This document shows, piece after piece, positions 1 through 10,385 of a DNA stretch of 64,000 nucleotides. The notes beneath the pieces were generated by a model. It did no database searches, had not been told where the DNA came from, and saw only the letters and a list, made by a program, of their open reading frames with translations. Each line of letters starts with the position of its first letter. The stretch's first letter is position 1. A program made the position numbers and the translations under genes. The stretch is taken from positions 1,612,001 through 1,676,000 of the forward strand of contig LUGG01000002.1 of the NCBI GenBank assembly GCA_001683735.1, written 5' to 3'. The stretch is from Grifola frondosa. Its lineage: Eukaryota; Basidiomycota; Agaricomycetes; Polyporales; Grifolaceae.

Positions 1-472
1 TCTTGATACGCTTGCTGACCCGCGCCGAGTCGCTCATTTTGGTACAACACATATTGACAGATTTCTGGACTGCGTGTTACCGGACTGGATGATGAAAGCT
101 GGTTCCATCTCGAATGGAGTCACTGGCACATCAACTCGATGACGAGAATATATACTGTCTGAGAATTTGATGATATGATTGATGGATAACCACTTCACAT
201 TGACTGTCTCCATAAGAGACGAACGAGTGCCAGTTTCCGAATGTGTGTGAGGTACGTTCTTGTTGATATGTCGTAGAACGCCACTGTTGTCATATATTCC
301 GCCGACTGGGTCTGGGTTTTTCCCGGAGATGCTCAAATCATCAGGCTAGATTTAACTTTGAGAACATTGAGAAGGAACACAGATAATTTCTAGGTACACG
401 AAGATAAAGACCGGTGAAAATGGTTTATATCCGACGGGAACAATATCGACCGTCGCACATTCTATAATTCCT
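1..472. other. left edge, no confident gene
   Basis: A 100-codon open frame lies on the minus strand at 34-336, but it has no recognisable domain and no clear link to the dsRNA-binding gene that ends at 473 on the same strand. It could be an exon of a gene cut by the window edge. Confidence 0.3.
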
Positions 473-856
473 TTACATTGTAGTGAGGATACCCAAAGCC
501 TCCAGAGCCTGTCTAGCGCTTCTTCCTTCGCTATACTCTTCTTGTGACCGACGCCGACGCCCTTAACTTCGCCGCTCACTATATAATCAGTCATCAGACA
601 AGTTACCTGCAATTGTACTGCCCTCACCTTTGCACTTCGCCTTCCATTGCACAGCATTTGCCGGCCCCACGGCAGATTCCTCCCAACTAACGAGATGAGT
701 GTTCTTTGATGTCTGAAAATCTATACGAGCGAGGAATGGGCACAGAGTGCGGCCAGGTAGACGGATGAACTCGCAATTGTTGAGCTGTACCACGTAGCCT
801 GCGACGCTTGTTGAGTTTTGCGACTGCTTAGAAAAAATATGGAGCTTACGGGGCAT
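473..856 (-). CDS. small dsRNA-binding-motif protein, frameshifted
   Basis: Small protein built around one double-stranded-RNA-binding motif. I read ATG at 856 and three exons: 856-775, 720-628 and 578-473. Joined, the motif opens with YVVQLNNYFQT, runs through SWEESAVGPANAVQWKAKC and ends with the basic stretch KGVGVGHKKSIAKE, the usual order of the family; the GHKK loop is the part that contacts the RNA backbone. The first intron (774-721) needs a GC donor (GCGAGT) to give the canonical NNYFQT; the second (627-579) is GT-AG. Near 515-519 one base appears to be missing: restoring it turns an unrelated tail into ARQALEALGIL, a standard end of such motifs, with stop at 473. Proteins of this kind are common in mushroom genomes and their role is unknown; a link to RNA silencing is only a guess. 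Confidence 0.7.
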
Positions 857-1307
857 AGTGATTGCTTGCAGGGAATTGTATCGTGTAAAGATAAGTGTTT
901 TTGGGTAATAAGCAGAAGAGGATGTGATGGTACTTGATAGAATCCGCGCGACTCGGTGAAACGCGTTGAAGGCTGGGGAAAAGCGATAAACTTAGAGGAC
1001 TCAGACACCTATGCGCGTACCAACATAAAGTAATGAGATTGCTCCACAGAAACAAAAGTTAGCCAATTCGTTTCGTACCATGAAAGTCATTAAATAAAAA
1101 CCAGACCTCATATATATCCATTATGACGCAGCATAGCAGCGGTTCGAGGTGGCTCGTGGTGAAGGGGGAACTCTGGCAGTAAATCTTGTTCTGCACAAAG
1201 ATGCCGTGTCCTCCATGCATCCAAGAAGAGCCTTGAGAACGTAATGATTGAAGTTATAACGTAGAGAGCGCACCTAATCCCGATTGAAGCTGAGACAGCC
1301 CTTATAT
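857..1307. other. intergenic, upstream of dsRNA-binding gene
   Basis: No coding signal I can support on either strand. It separates the start of the minus-strand dsRNA-binding gene from repeat R1 copy a. Confidence 0.4.
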
Positions 1308-2497
1308 GCCCTGCACAGCCAATACCTACCACGCGCGATCATAACGTATCCGTCTGAGGAAGATGCGATATTCAGGCTGCTGGAAATCGTCGAGTCGTAT
1401 ATTATGCGCCCAGGTCAACGGCGGAAAGCGATATCAATCGTACAGGCGTGAGGTGGTGGTGGTGGATACGCTCGGTAGTGCAGCTTGCCAGGCTGGGGTG
1501 GGGCGACCGGCAGTGTCAGAGGTGCGGCAGGAGGGCAAGGAGGGAAGCACACATACCTCGGCAACCAAACAACTTTTCTCTAATCGCCTGTCACCATCGT
1601 TCAGACATGTACTGGCGACGAGCCTGAGGCGGACAGATAGTGTAGTTGGGGGGGAGACGCGCGTCTTGCGCTGCAGTCGTGTCTCGGATGTTGTACCGGA
1701 TGACAGAGTTGAGGACTTGAATGGGCGACACGTCTGAAGGACAAACGAAAGGACGGGGAGCATTCGGCAGGCGACATGCATGCGCAGCACTGTCCGCGGA
1801 TGTGCTCGAACGTCCAAACGTCGGTTCGATGACTGTGTGCAGCTAGAACGTCGCATCTTGGACGCAGAGCGCACATCCGAGGTTGAACATGTCGTAGGGA
1901 CCTCGCCAGCAGCGAATCGCGCCAACCAAACGCGCCACGAAACGAGCGGACGGAATGATTGAGAAAGAACCTGAACGGCAGCAGATTAGTAGCTTACACC
2001 CTTACGATTAGCTAGTCAAACCACTCACGATAAAGTTGTTGTGATCCACACGGTGGTCGGTCATAAATTGACGAAAAACTTGGCAGCGCGAGCCAAGCTC
2101 ATCAGCACGATAATGACACAGAACGACGGCGAACCACCTTTATGCACGTTGACGCACCCAATATATTAATCATACCGTCCGCAACAGTCTGGGATGAGGG
2201 GCAGCAGCAACAGCAGCGGGGAAAGCCAAGACGAGATGAGCGAGAGTGACGGTGAAAATGCCACCTGGAAGCCATGTACCACGTACGTCACCCGCTCGAC
2301 GGGTTGTGCACGCTCACACGCTCGATGGTGATGTTGATAATGCCGCCGCACACCGCATACTTCGACCGCTCGACGGTTTCAGCATGCTCGTGCGATGGTG
2401 CAAAACAGGACTGAGGAAGTGTAGGCGCGACGTTACCAAATCAGGTCGAATGCGCCAGCCAAACCAAATAGGACAAAATATACCCAAATCGAGAAGG
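1308..2497 (-). repeat. dispersed repeat R1, copy a
   Basis: One of six copies of a 1.0-1.3 kb repeat in this window. Splice-like signals on the minus strand set the sense orientation: a donor GTGAGTGGTTTGACTAG and, about 60 nt on, an acceptor CCATCCAG, as in the other copies. Ahead of that donor the spliced frame contains TDHRVDHNNFI, where other copies have TDHRVDYNKFI or INHRVDYNKFI, so an ancestral protein frame is still visible. This copy carries the Y module (about 1308-1910) plus the shared core (about 1910-2480) and ends in aaatcgagaaggtaa, the same end as copy f. I do not recognise the protein. It may be a fragment of a multi-exon host gene or of an unknown transposon; terminal inverted repeats and a reverse transcriptase were not seen. 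Confidence 0.7.
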
Positions 2498-4048
2498 TAA
2501 TGCTGTCTCCTTAAACACTGCATTGCGACAACACGATGTTAAACTCTTATGATTTCTGCATTGCCATTCTTTTGCTAATTGTAGCTGTGGCGATATTCGT
2601 AAATCCTCTCAACGGGCAAGCCCGACAACCGCTTCGTAAACTACACCTTCTCCGCAAGCGCGCCACTTGAATTCCGCAAGCTCGCAGTTCTGGAGTTTGT
2701 CCTACCTTCTACCCAGAATGGAATAGTGCAATTCGGCCTACTGTCATCCGGGCATTCAGTGATCATGTAGAAGATACTCAGTGCGTATTTCTTCGCTGAT
2801 GAATAGTGCAGAGCTCACCTCTGAGTTAGCTCGTCCTCTCTCCAAAATGAGCTATCTCGTTCTTCGACTCTCAACCATACCCCTGACTCCGACGACAGCC
2901 CGTCAGAGCTGTCAGTTGCAATGGAAACGACTACCTCTTTCTTAGAACAACCATCTTGCGGATTACAATCGCCGGCACCGGTTCAATCTGTGACGCTCAC
3001 ACCCCACCAGTGACTCCGCCCGATCTGCCTATCAGTAGTATCCCCTGGCGAAATCCACCAGGTTCAGGAGGGTTGCGCCAACACAAGCCAGGTCTGTTAT
3101 ATCGAAGGATATTCATGTAAGTGCTCAGGTATTTGACCGTGCTCATCGAGTGACCTATTACGCAGCAACGACCAATGTATGTCCGCCGTACCAAGGTCAG
3201 CCCCGACAATGGCAAGGGCAAATACAGGGAAGGAGAGCGACCTGTCACACGTGGTTTGAATCAGATTCGCCATCACCGATCGATGCTCCTCCAGACTTAT
3301 CGTCACACCGGCCCTCAAGGTGGGCGATTTATTTTGCCATAGAACGATACGCTTGCCAGGTTTGGATCTGGGAAAACGGTGATGATAGGATCCCACGTTG
3401 GAAATCTGTCTTGGCCGGATACGAGCGCAGGACGGTAGGAGATTGATACTTTACGATGAAGAAGCGTCAGCCATCTTGGGTGAGTCTGGTTTGGTGCGCA
3501 AAAGCCTTTCATCCTGTACTGCCAACGCCCTCAACTCAGCATAAGAGTCTCACAGCCCTTGGTTATAGTGGCACGAGGTGAATGATGCTTCCACGACCAG
3601 TGGCGTTTATGCATATCAACCTCGTCAAATGTTGTTTTTAATGGTTAAATGGAGTCCTAAGACTTGTACATATGGGACGTACGCGCCGCGACGGTTCATT
3701 TAACAAGTCGCCCGATGCGAGACGTGACTTCACGATCTGTCTGATTTCTTGCGCAGTTAATTATAATATCATATTTTCGGCTTAAACCAGCCTGGTCCAT
3801 CTATATTGATGCGCCATGTTGCAACTTGTTCGGAAGTTCTCAGTTGCGCATGAAACACGCGGGAGCTCACGATCACTAGTACACGCGGAAGTTCCAAATC
3901 GCACATGTGCAACTTAATCGATATATTCGATATGTATATACGGTGTATCTACCGATGGTGGATCTTAACCGATTTTGCTATAGTAAGATAAGTATGTCCG
4001 GCATTCAAATGGTGATTTATTTCTCGACACTCGACTTTCCCAACGGTT
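2498..4048. other. region with possible gene remnants
   Basis: On the plus strand a Ser/Pro/Thr-rich frame from about 2830 to 2998 continues at 3000-3115 if one C is added to the run near 2999-3003, giving TPPPVTPPDLPIS and onward to a GTAAGT donor near 3119. Downstream frames (3150-3446) do not connect cleanly and match no family I know. The rest, including 3450-4048, shows nothing I can support apart from being the 5' flank of the WD40 gene. Confidence 0.25.
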
Positions 4049-5899
4049 ATGGCGGAGCTTCATTCCACCGCATACGTCCAGAAGTTCACATTGACCTCAG
4101 GCCACAGCGCATCTGTCAATTGTGTTGCGTTCTCTCCAGACGGCAATTACATCGCCAGCGGAGGTGATGATCGTGTACTCATAATCTGGAGTCTGGCGGA
4201 CAGCTCCCTCCTCTACCGGTTGCATTTTCAGAGTCCAGTGGACTGTCTGCTGTGGCATCCCGGAATTCCAGATACCATTATAGTCAGATGCCAAAATGGG
4301 AGTCTGTTCCAAGTGTATGGCTTTTCGCTGGTGCGTTCATTACTTCAAGTTGCCTTCGCACCACTGTGACCGATGTTCCTACAGATCGGTATCAAAAGGC
4401 ACCCGATACACATAGGAGTCAGTGGGAGCATCTGCTGCCTAGATTATGATATTACAATGAGATGCCTAGCTATCAGTATTGGACAGGAAGTACACCTCAC
4501 GCACGAGCATGACGAACGTATGTGGATTTGTCACTATGATCGTCCTTTATTCCAGGCTTATCCCTCCTAGATGAGTACTCAGGGAATGTGAAGATCCCTG
4601 ATCCAGGCACTCTCAGAAACCCATTAACTGTTAAGACAAGATTGCGAGCGGTTGCAATCCACTTCAATAACAACGGAAAACATCTCATCGTGTCTTACCT
4701 TGCCCATGGCATAGTGTATACGATTTCTCTTTCAAAAGCCCCAATCGCTAACACTTTCTCCCATGTGTCAGTTGCTGGAATATCGAAACTCGTGCGCAAT
4801 TGTGGGTAATCGTTCCGCCTAGCGATGCTCCACTGATGTACGTTGTTATCCACGCAACGTTCTTTGGAGTGTGCTCACAGACTTTTCATTGTAGAGGCTC
4901 ATCAGCGTTGAGTCCTGATGGTCGTTATATTATCGTCTACAATCTGGCAGACGGCCTGCATTCATACCTTGTGGGGTCGCTCAGAAAGCAAATGCCGCCA
5001 TGGAACCACTATAAATTCAACATTCGGCCTCGATCGAAGCACGTGTTGCAGGTCGCATACCTTCATGAAGGGCAAGCTGTGATTTGTGGTACCGCCACAG
5101 GTAAAGTTTGCATCTGGAATACTGCGTCAGGCGAATACTTTCAAGTCCTCGATCACAACGGTGCGTAGAGGTAATATAACGTTTATACATATTGCAAGCT
5201 CACGAACACCATAGATGACGTAATTCAAGCCATTGATGTGAGTATCTAGATATCATGGAATATTTCTTTTACACGACGTGGTCATTAGACATGTTGTCAC
5301 GGAGACTTTAGTTATGTCGTAACGGCGGTTGTCGCAAAGGGGGAAGTGACTTATTTGAAGTTATGGCGAGCAAAAATCTGTGAGTTCTCACTCGCTTCTT
5401 ACCACCGAATTGTCTAATCAACTCATAGCCCGCGTACAGCGAGACAATGACCTGGGCGACGTAGTTGTTGATGCGCTGAAAGCCGTAACTGTGAGTCGTT
5501 AAACTGTGGGCGCCCCATCATTAATCATACTAAATATGCTTAGTCCACTCCTCTTTTTGAACGGAGAATTTTTTCTCGCCCGGTCATAGTGGAACTTTCA
5601 ATAGTGGCAGCTTTTGCTGCAATGGCATGCGGTATTTACGCTGCAGGTGCATCAATTTCGTGGAGCGAAGTATTGCGATTCATTGTTTACTTGGTCCGTC
5701 CCTCATTACTGTGCTATGGTCAACAATCATCCTGAGATATCAACAGCTCTCCCGTCTCTGGCTCGTGCTGAAACTTCTCTGGAGTGAACTGCTGGATATT
5801 GTGGCCAGTGTTCAGCGCGGGATGGTAGACATTCAAGGCCGCGCTCTCGAGACAATTCGGGCTGAATTGCGTCAATTTCTTCAGCTCCCAGAACAGTGA
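4049..5899 (+). CDS. WD40-repeat protein with C-terminal membrane helix (paralog A)
   Basis: Multi-exon gene starting at ATG 4049 ([16 protein letters not shown]). Visible WD40 blades include [17 protein letters not shown] with [15 protein letters not shown], a second blade around [11 protein letters not shown], a third reading [12 protein letters not shown] then [11 protein letters not shown], a fourth with [15 protein letters not shown], and a fifth ending [16 protein letters not shown]. After the propeller comes [15 protein letters not shown], then a hydrophobic stretch ([15 protein letters not shown]) that looks like one transmembrane helix, then a helical tail ending FLQLPEQ. I place about nine introns of 40-65 nt; the last (donor GTCCGTCCC near 5692, acceptor ATCAACAG near 5743) is needed to reach the conserved tail. 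The same exon order and sites occur in paralog B, which supports the model. WD40 propellers are protein-interaction scaffolds; the ligand is unknown. The family looks expanded in this lineage. Confidence 0.8.
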
Positions 5900-7531
5900 T
5901 AACATATCAGACTGTGTCTCTGTGCGCGAATAGATTCTGCATATACACGAATGTTCCTGGCTCGCCATGTGTCACTGGTTTGGACTCTCTTGCTGATGGT
6001 GCCTCCGAAGATGAATTCATCATTGAAGTCGGGACTGTCGCGAGGGTGAAACCCTTTCGTAAACAGGGGTTTACTGTGTGTGGTGACTTTCTAAACCATA
6101 AAATTGAATACTGTCGTGAATCATCGCGGTCACAGTTCTTATTAACATTGATTGAGTAGCCATACGAGGCCATATTTGAGCAATTTCTTTGTACGTCATT
6201 GGCAAACAGAATACAACGGTTCGAATATAGGCATATGTGAATCGGACAACAGACTGAACATATTTATACAATTGAACGTAGGGCTGAAAAGCATAGAGTC
6301 GTATATCAATGTAGCTTCAAACTGGATTGTGAATTATAATCAATCCAAATCTAAGTGAGTTCCAATCGCCTCCAGAGGAGACGATTGTTGCTTTAACATA
6401 TACCGAACGACGGATATGATATTTTAGATGTGAGTGGAGATGTTAATACGTTACAGACCAGGAGTCCAGCACCGTCATGTTTAACTTTCATGAGCCGATC
6501 AACTACACCGCACATCAAGGCCAAATTTGCCAGCTGCAGGATATTGGAGGAATATGTCAGATTTGCTACCAATATTCCGGAGATTTCCTATGACCACCTT
6601 TTGCCGCGAATTTGCCAGAAAGAAAAGTTTGTGCGAACACGTGACGTGTTAGACTTCGCGCACGCATTTAACGTTTAACGTTTAAATTAACGTTAACGTG
6701 TATGCTTAAGTTTGTCCATATTACTTATCGTGTATCAAATGACCCCCTCCCCCCGCTGGCAACATAAGAAACTGCGTTAAAAATATGGCCCTCTAACCAC
6801 ACATGCCCAAGGATTCTAGCCATCCAATGTCTCATTCTTGTGAGTCTGTACCTTCAAGTTCAACCCGTCTGCTGATTTGCAAACGGAACATCCAATCTGG
6901 AGACACATTTAGGTGCAGCCCAAACATGAGGATGAATGTGCAAGTACTACCGGATGCCATGCCGCATATAGGGATGAGGATGCATCAAGATGTATACGTC
7001 AGGTGTGAACAGCAGAAAGCTTTGATTCCTTGGAGGTACGTGGAGCACCCCGTCAAGTGGCCCGCCGCGGCGTTCGCATTCAGATCCTAGCAATCGCTGT
7101 AGTCTCAGTGACATCTGGTGCGATCAATGAAATGGCTTAATGCGATGAAGGCATTGCGGCCCGGAGGACATGAGCAGGGGGTCAGGACGCCTGTAAGGGA
7201 TTCTGGTCAAGTACGGCTTGTACTGCTATTCTTCACTATTTGCGCTCACAGTTTCCGTATTCTTCGACAGCTGTTCAATCGTTTCATTGCAGAACTAACC
7301 TTCGCCTGCAAACTAGCTACAACGGTGCGTGCCGTCGACATGATCTCAAGCATTTTTCGATAATCCTAACATTTTACATAAAAACTCTCCCAACTAATTA
7401 CTTGATTGCTTAGAGCCATACATGGAACCATAGGACGGAGGCGGGAACAGTCCCCCATACCCTCTGTAGCGAGTAGCTTCATCTCAAGCACAACATCGAG
7501 TGCCTCCAGCTCGAGCTCGAAAAGGACGTGC
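5900..7531. other. intergenic, no confident gene
   Basis: Open frames at 5896-6159 and 6430-6678 on the plus strand have no recognisable domain and no clean splice context. Around 6668-6700 there is a short run of TTAACG/CGTTAA units forming small palindromes. A splice-like acceptor (gattgcttag) near 7412 precedes the next gene, so its 5' exon may lie here. Confidence 0.3.
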
Positions 7532-8176
7532 ATGTCACATTGTGCGTGCATCGTATTTTCTGAGTCTTCCTCAAATGATGCAGACAGCACGAACAAGAGC
7601 GTTCAGGAAGATGCCGCGTGGTTTGCGCAGGACATCAGCGACGTGGTCACCCTGTCGACTCCCCTCCTGTCCGCCTTTCCACACTCTCCTCTTACGTCGT
7701 CGTCCTCGCCAGATCTGCGCGCTCTCCCGGACTCGTTGCCCCCTCTGCCGCGGCAAAATGCTGCGAGTAGGAACAGCAGGCACAGCAAGCCGCTGCCAGC
7801 GGCGTCGGCATCGGTATTGAGGTGGAGCTGGCGGGGGAGCTCGAGCCGAGTGCCGCCAAGCACCGACGTCCTGGACATCAAGCACATATTACGCCGCGTC
7901 GTTCGTTCTGACTGGTGGGGCCTCACTTTCGACAGCTTCTTCCCCATGTGCAATGTGCCCACGCCTCCTCGACCCGCACTCGCTCCACCACTTTTTGGAC
8001 CCACAACGCCATGCGAATCTCTTCTAGACGATATCATCCTGCGGTTCTCCGGCCTCGGAATCTCGCTGAACTTCCCGTCACTGCCAGCCCATGATCCAAC
8101 CCGCACCTCGTCAATCACTTGTGATGCTCCTTGCAGGAGTCCCAGATTAATGGTGCGAACGTTCTTGCTTGGCTGA
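7532..8176 (+). CDS. Ser/Pro-rich conserved-looking hypothetical protein
   Basis: A frame of about 215 codons from ATG 7532 (MSHCACIVFSESSSND) to the stop at 8176; the open frame extends upstream to 7406 and a GT-AG-like intron end at about 7412 suggests an earlier exon. The N-terminal half is Ser/Pro-rich and disordered (DISDVVTLSTPLLSAF, then PLLS, PDLRALPDSLPPLP). The C-terminal half is more ordered, with ILRRVVRSDWWGLTFDSFF and SLLDDIILRFSGLGISL. I know no function for this. The minus strand also has a long open frame at 7603-8118, but it is a GC-rich shadow rich in Arg and Gly. The plus-strand reading is preferred because hydrophobic and Trp positions are grouped as in folded domains. 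Confidence 0.45.
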   Translation: MSHCACIVFSESSSNDADSTNKSVQEDAAWFAQDISDVVTLSTPLLSAFPHSPLTSSSSPDLRALPDSLPPLPRQNAASRNSRHSKPLPAASASVLRWSWRGSSSRVPPSTDVLDIKHILRRVVRSDWWGLTFDSFFPMCNVPTPPRPALAPPLFGPTTPCESLLDDIILRFSGLGISLNFPSLPAHDPTRTSSITCDAPCRSPRLMVRTFLLG

Positions 8177-8395
8177 TTGAAGCTGCAGGCTGATTTCTAA
8201 ACACAGAAGTCACCACAGGCGAGAAAAACTGTGGTGATTGAATGGTCGGCTCTGTGCTAGGCTGCGGTTACTTCGGCACTGGAGCACTTCCACCACTGTC
8301 CTGTGAGGTGGGCAGGAAAGGCTGCTGCTTGAAGTTGGATGGGCGCAGTCGGGCACTCAAGGTCGGTGAGCATGCAATTTTGCTGTCTTGGTTAC
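8177..8395. other. spacer between convergent coding regions
   Basis: Short spacer between the plus-strand Ser/Pro-rich gene and the minus-strand USP-like fragment. Nothing else seen. Confidence 0.4.
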
Positions 8396-8958
8396 TCATA
8401 ACGATCTGACCATATGTACCATGTCGTAGATCTCGTGATGACCCTGAACTTGCAACACCTCTGCGGCTTCGTATGATGGAGATATAGACTGAGGCGCTGG
8501 CGCCATGCAGGCACGTCCACGGACCGCGCTGTCGTTATAAACAGTCCAGAGCGGGAGATGAAACGTGATGTAAAATGGCTCATACCAGCATATATAACTC
8601 CAACGAGTTTCCAGAGGCACCGATCGTTGTTGACGACCACAGTGAAAGTGTGTTCGATGACCACTTCAATATCTACCAGATTATCGGGTGCAATTTCCAG
8701 GGCGAGAAAAGGAGGAGGCGAGAGCAAAGTCGTTCGGACAGCCGCATTCATACCACACTGACGACAACGGACGAATGTCCCGGATTGAAGCAAACGGTGA
8801 ATGCAATCGCTGGTTGATATCGACCGCAGGTTGGAGTTGGCTGGCCACATGGACCTGTAGATACACCATGCGTAAGTCATGGACATATCTGTCACGAGCT
8901 CATAACTCAAATTACACATCTCACAGTTGACCGGGTATTTCTTTTGGATACTCGTCAA
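8396..8958 (-). pseudogene. ubiquitin-specific-protease-like domain fragment
   Basis: The minus strand encodes a piece resembling the C-terminal half of a UCH/USP-type cysteine protease domain. It has a paired-cysteine element (FVRCRQCG), the LLSPPPFLALEI stretch before the central sheet, and LVGVIYAGMSHFTSRF, where the histidine sits in the position of the catalytic His (YxLxGIIYxGxxHFTAR in relatives). After that the frame changes: the continuation LWTVYNDSAVRGRACM is in another frame. The catalytic Cys box and an ATG start are not visible; the open frame begins at a TTG. Such domains occur in many agaricomycete proteins of unknown role, some linked to transposons. It is therefore partial, either a decayed copy or a gene whose 5' exons I could not find in 8959-9340. 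Confidence 0.5.
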
Positions 8959-10385
8959 GAATACGTGCTAAATTTCTGCGGAGGAGTGTTGCCGCAGGCG
9001 TTCTGTCATTATGTGAAGGTATGCCTGTTCTCCTTAAGCATATAATGCTTTGAGTTAATGGGTATTGTGGACTGTGTCAGTTGGCAAAGAATCAATGACA
9101 GTAGGAGGGGATGGCGGTGAACAACACGGTGGGCATGATCGATAGTGCGCTTCGGACCATCTTCACGCTCAGCAATGGTGCCCGTGACCACCCATCCTGT
9201 AAGACCCTCAATGTCGCACGGCATCTTCTTCCACGCAGGCATGTAGCTCAGGCTTTCGTCGTCCACTCTCAGATGCCCGATGCCTGCTGGCCACAAATCT
9301 TTCACGAGGCCTCCACTCCGCGCTACACAATGTAAATCGCTGACACCGTTGCATGTACATCGGACTCACATAACATGAACGACATCGGACTGCAGATATT
9401 CAGAACCTCTATATCCTAGTTCCTCCGACCTGGAACTGACTGCTCGAGCCTTTGCCTTGCCGTCGAGACATGGGCTTCCGCTTTGCGGTCCCATGCGTCG
9501 TGGGGGATTACCTCACAGATACTGACTACCTACCATTGCGTCATTGCACAACACCTATCATCGAGCTGGACTGGAAAGTACATGAGTTCCCAATTCCTGC
9601 GGACGCAGTCGCCCTGCTTGAAAACTTAGAGTTTCCACCCTGCCGCCGTTCGAGGCGTCTATGCAATGCTTCTCGTTCTCCCGTTCCTGGACATTTAGTG
9701 AGTGGTCTTCAACCACTTTGGGAAGTATTTATCCTTTGAGCATGTTACTGACAAACTTCTCTCAGTTTTGCTGTACATCCGCAGAAGCTTCTGGTGCAGG
9801 CTATTGTCGAGTGCCTGACGAGCCTGTTTAGGAGCACGTATGCATTCCCTCTAGACCGCTTAACGCTCGTCATGCATCATGCTTGATTATTTTGTTGTAT
9901 ACCCCAGCCTGTGCGTGCGCTTTTGGGTGATCTGGATGTTTGCAGCGGCGAGTTCTTATCCAAATACTCGAAATAGCCCCGACGAGATGTGATGTAGAGC
10001 GCGCGGCGAAATGCGAACGCGAACCTATCCGCGAATGTTTGATGAGTGCACCGGGTGATCATGTGTGACATGAGCAGCCAAAGAGGGAGAAGGAACAACA
10101 GAATGTGACGGAAGAGCAGGAGCAGGATGAAGGCACGGAGAATGTTCTTTCTGGTCTGAGTTGTCTGAATATTAATGCAGCTTGCGCATCTTTAATTGAT
10201 TTTTTAAATCCTAAGCAGTCTTTTGGTGATCAACGTTGAACCTATTGTTGCGGCTTCTAATGGTGTTGAGTTTCTCTACAGTCTTGGTTCACTCATTCTA
10301 CTGAACTCACTTATTTGAAGGTTGCAGCAAATACATTTGAGGAAGAAAGAATCGAATAGCCCAGTCTTATGCGCTAGTGCTATTC
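8959..10385. other. region with unassigned open frames
   Basis: Frames at 9009-9305 (minus), 9111-9335 and 9452-9739 (plus), and 9877-10098 (minus) are open, but I recognise none and cannot choose between strands. The minus frame at 9009-9305 could be a 5' exon of the USP-like fragment. From 10100 to 10385 nothing is seen beyond the 3' flank of WD40 paralog B. Confidence 0.25.

Noticed and set aside
1345..1460. R1 Y-module antisense frame (SEDDAMLRLLEVVQSYV) as the real protein
   Set aside because: It is open in several copies but lies opposite to the splice signals of the core and to the frame in copy c; both readings stay uncertain, so no CDS was called.
2050..2240. R1 core as a piece of a SNF2/DEAD helicase on the strand opposite to its introns (TILIIPSATVWDDEG)
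   Set aside because: Only a weak resemblance to motif Ia, no Walker motifs nearby, and the strand disagrees with the conserved splice signals.
7603..8118. 171-codon minus-strand frame opposite the Ser/Pro-rich gene
   Set aside because: Arg/Gly/Ser-rich composition typical of the antisense of a Ser/Pro-rich gene; no motif.
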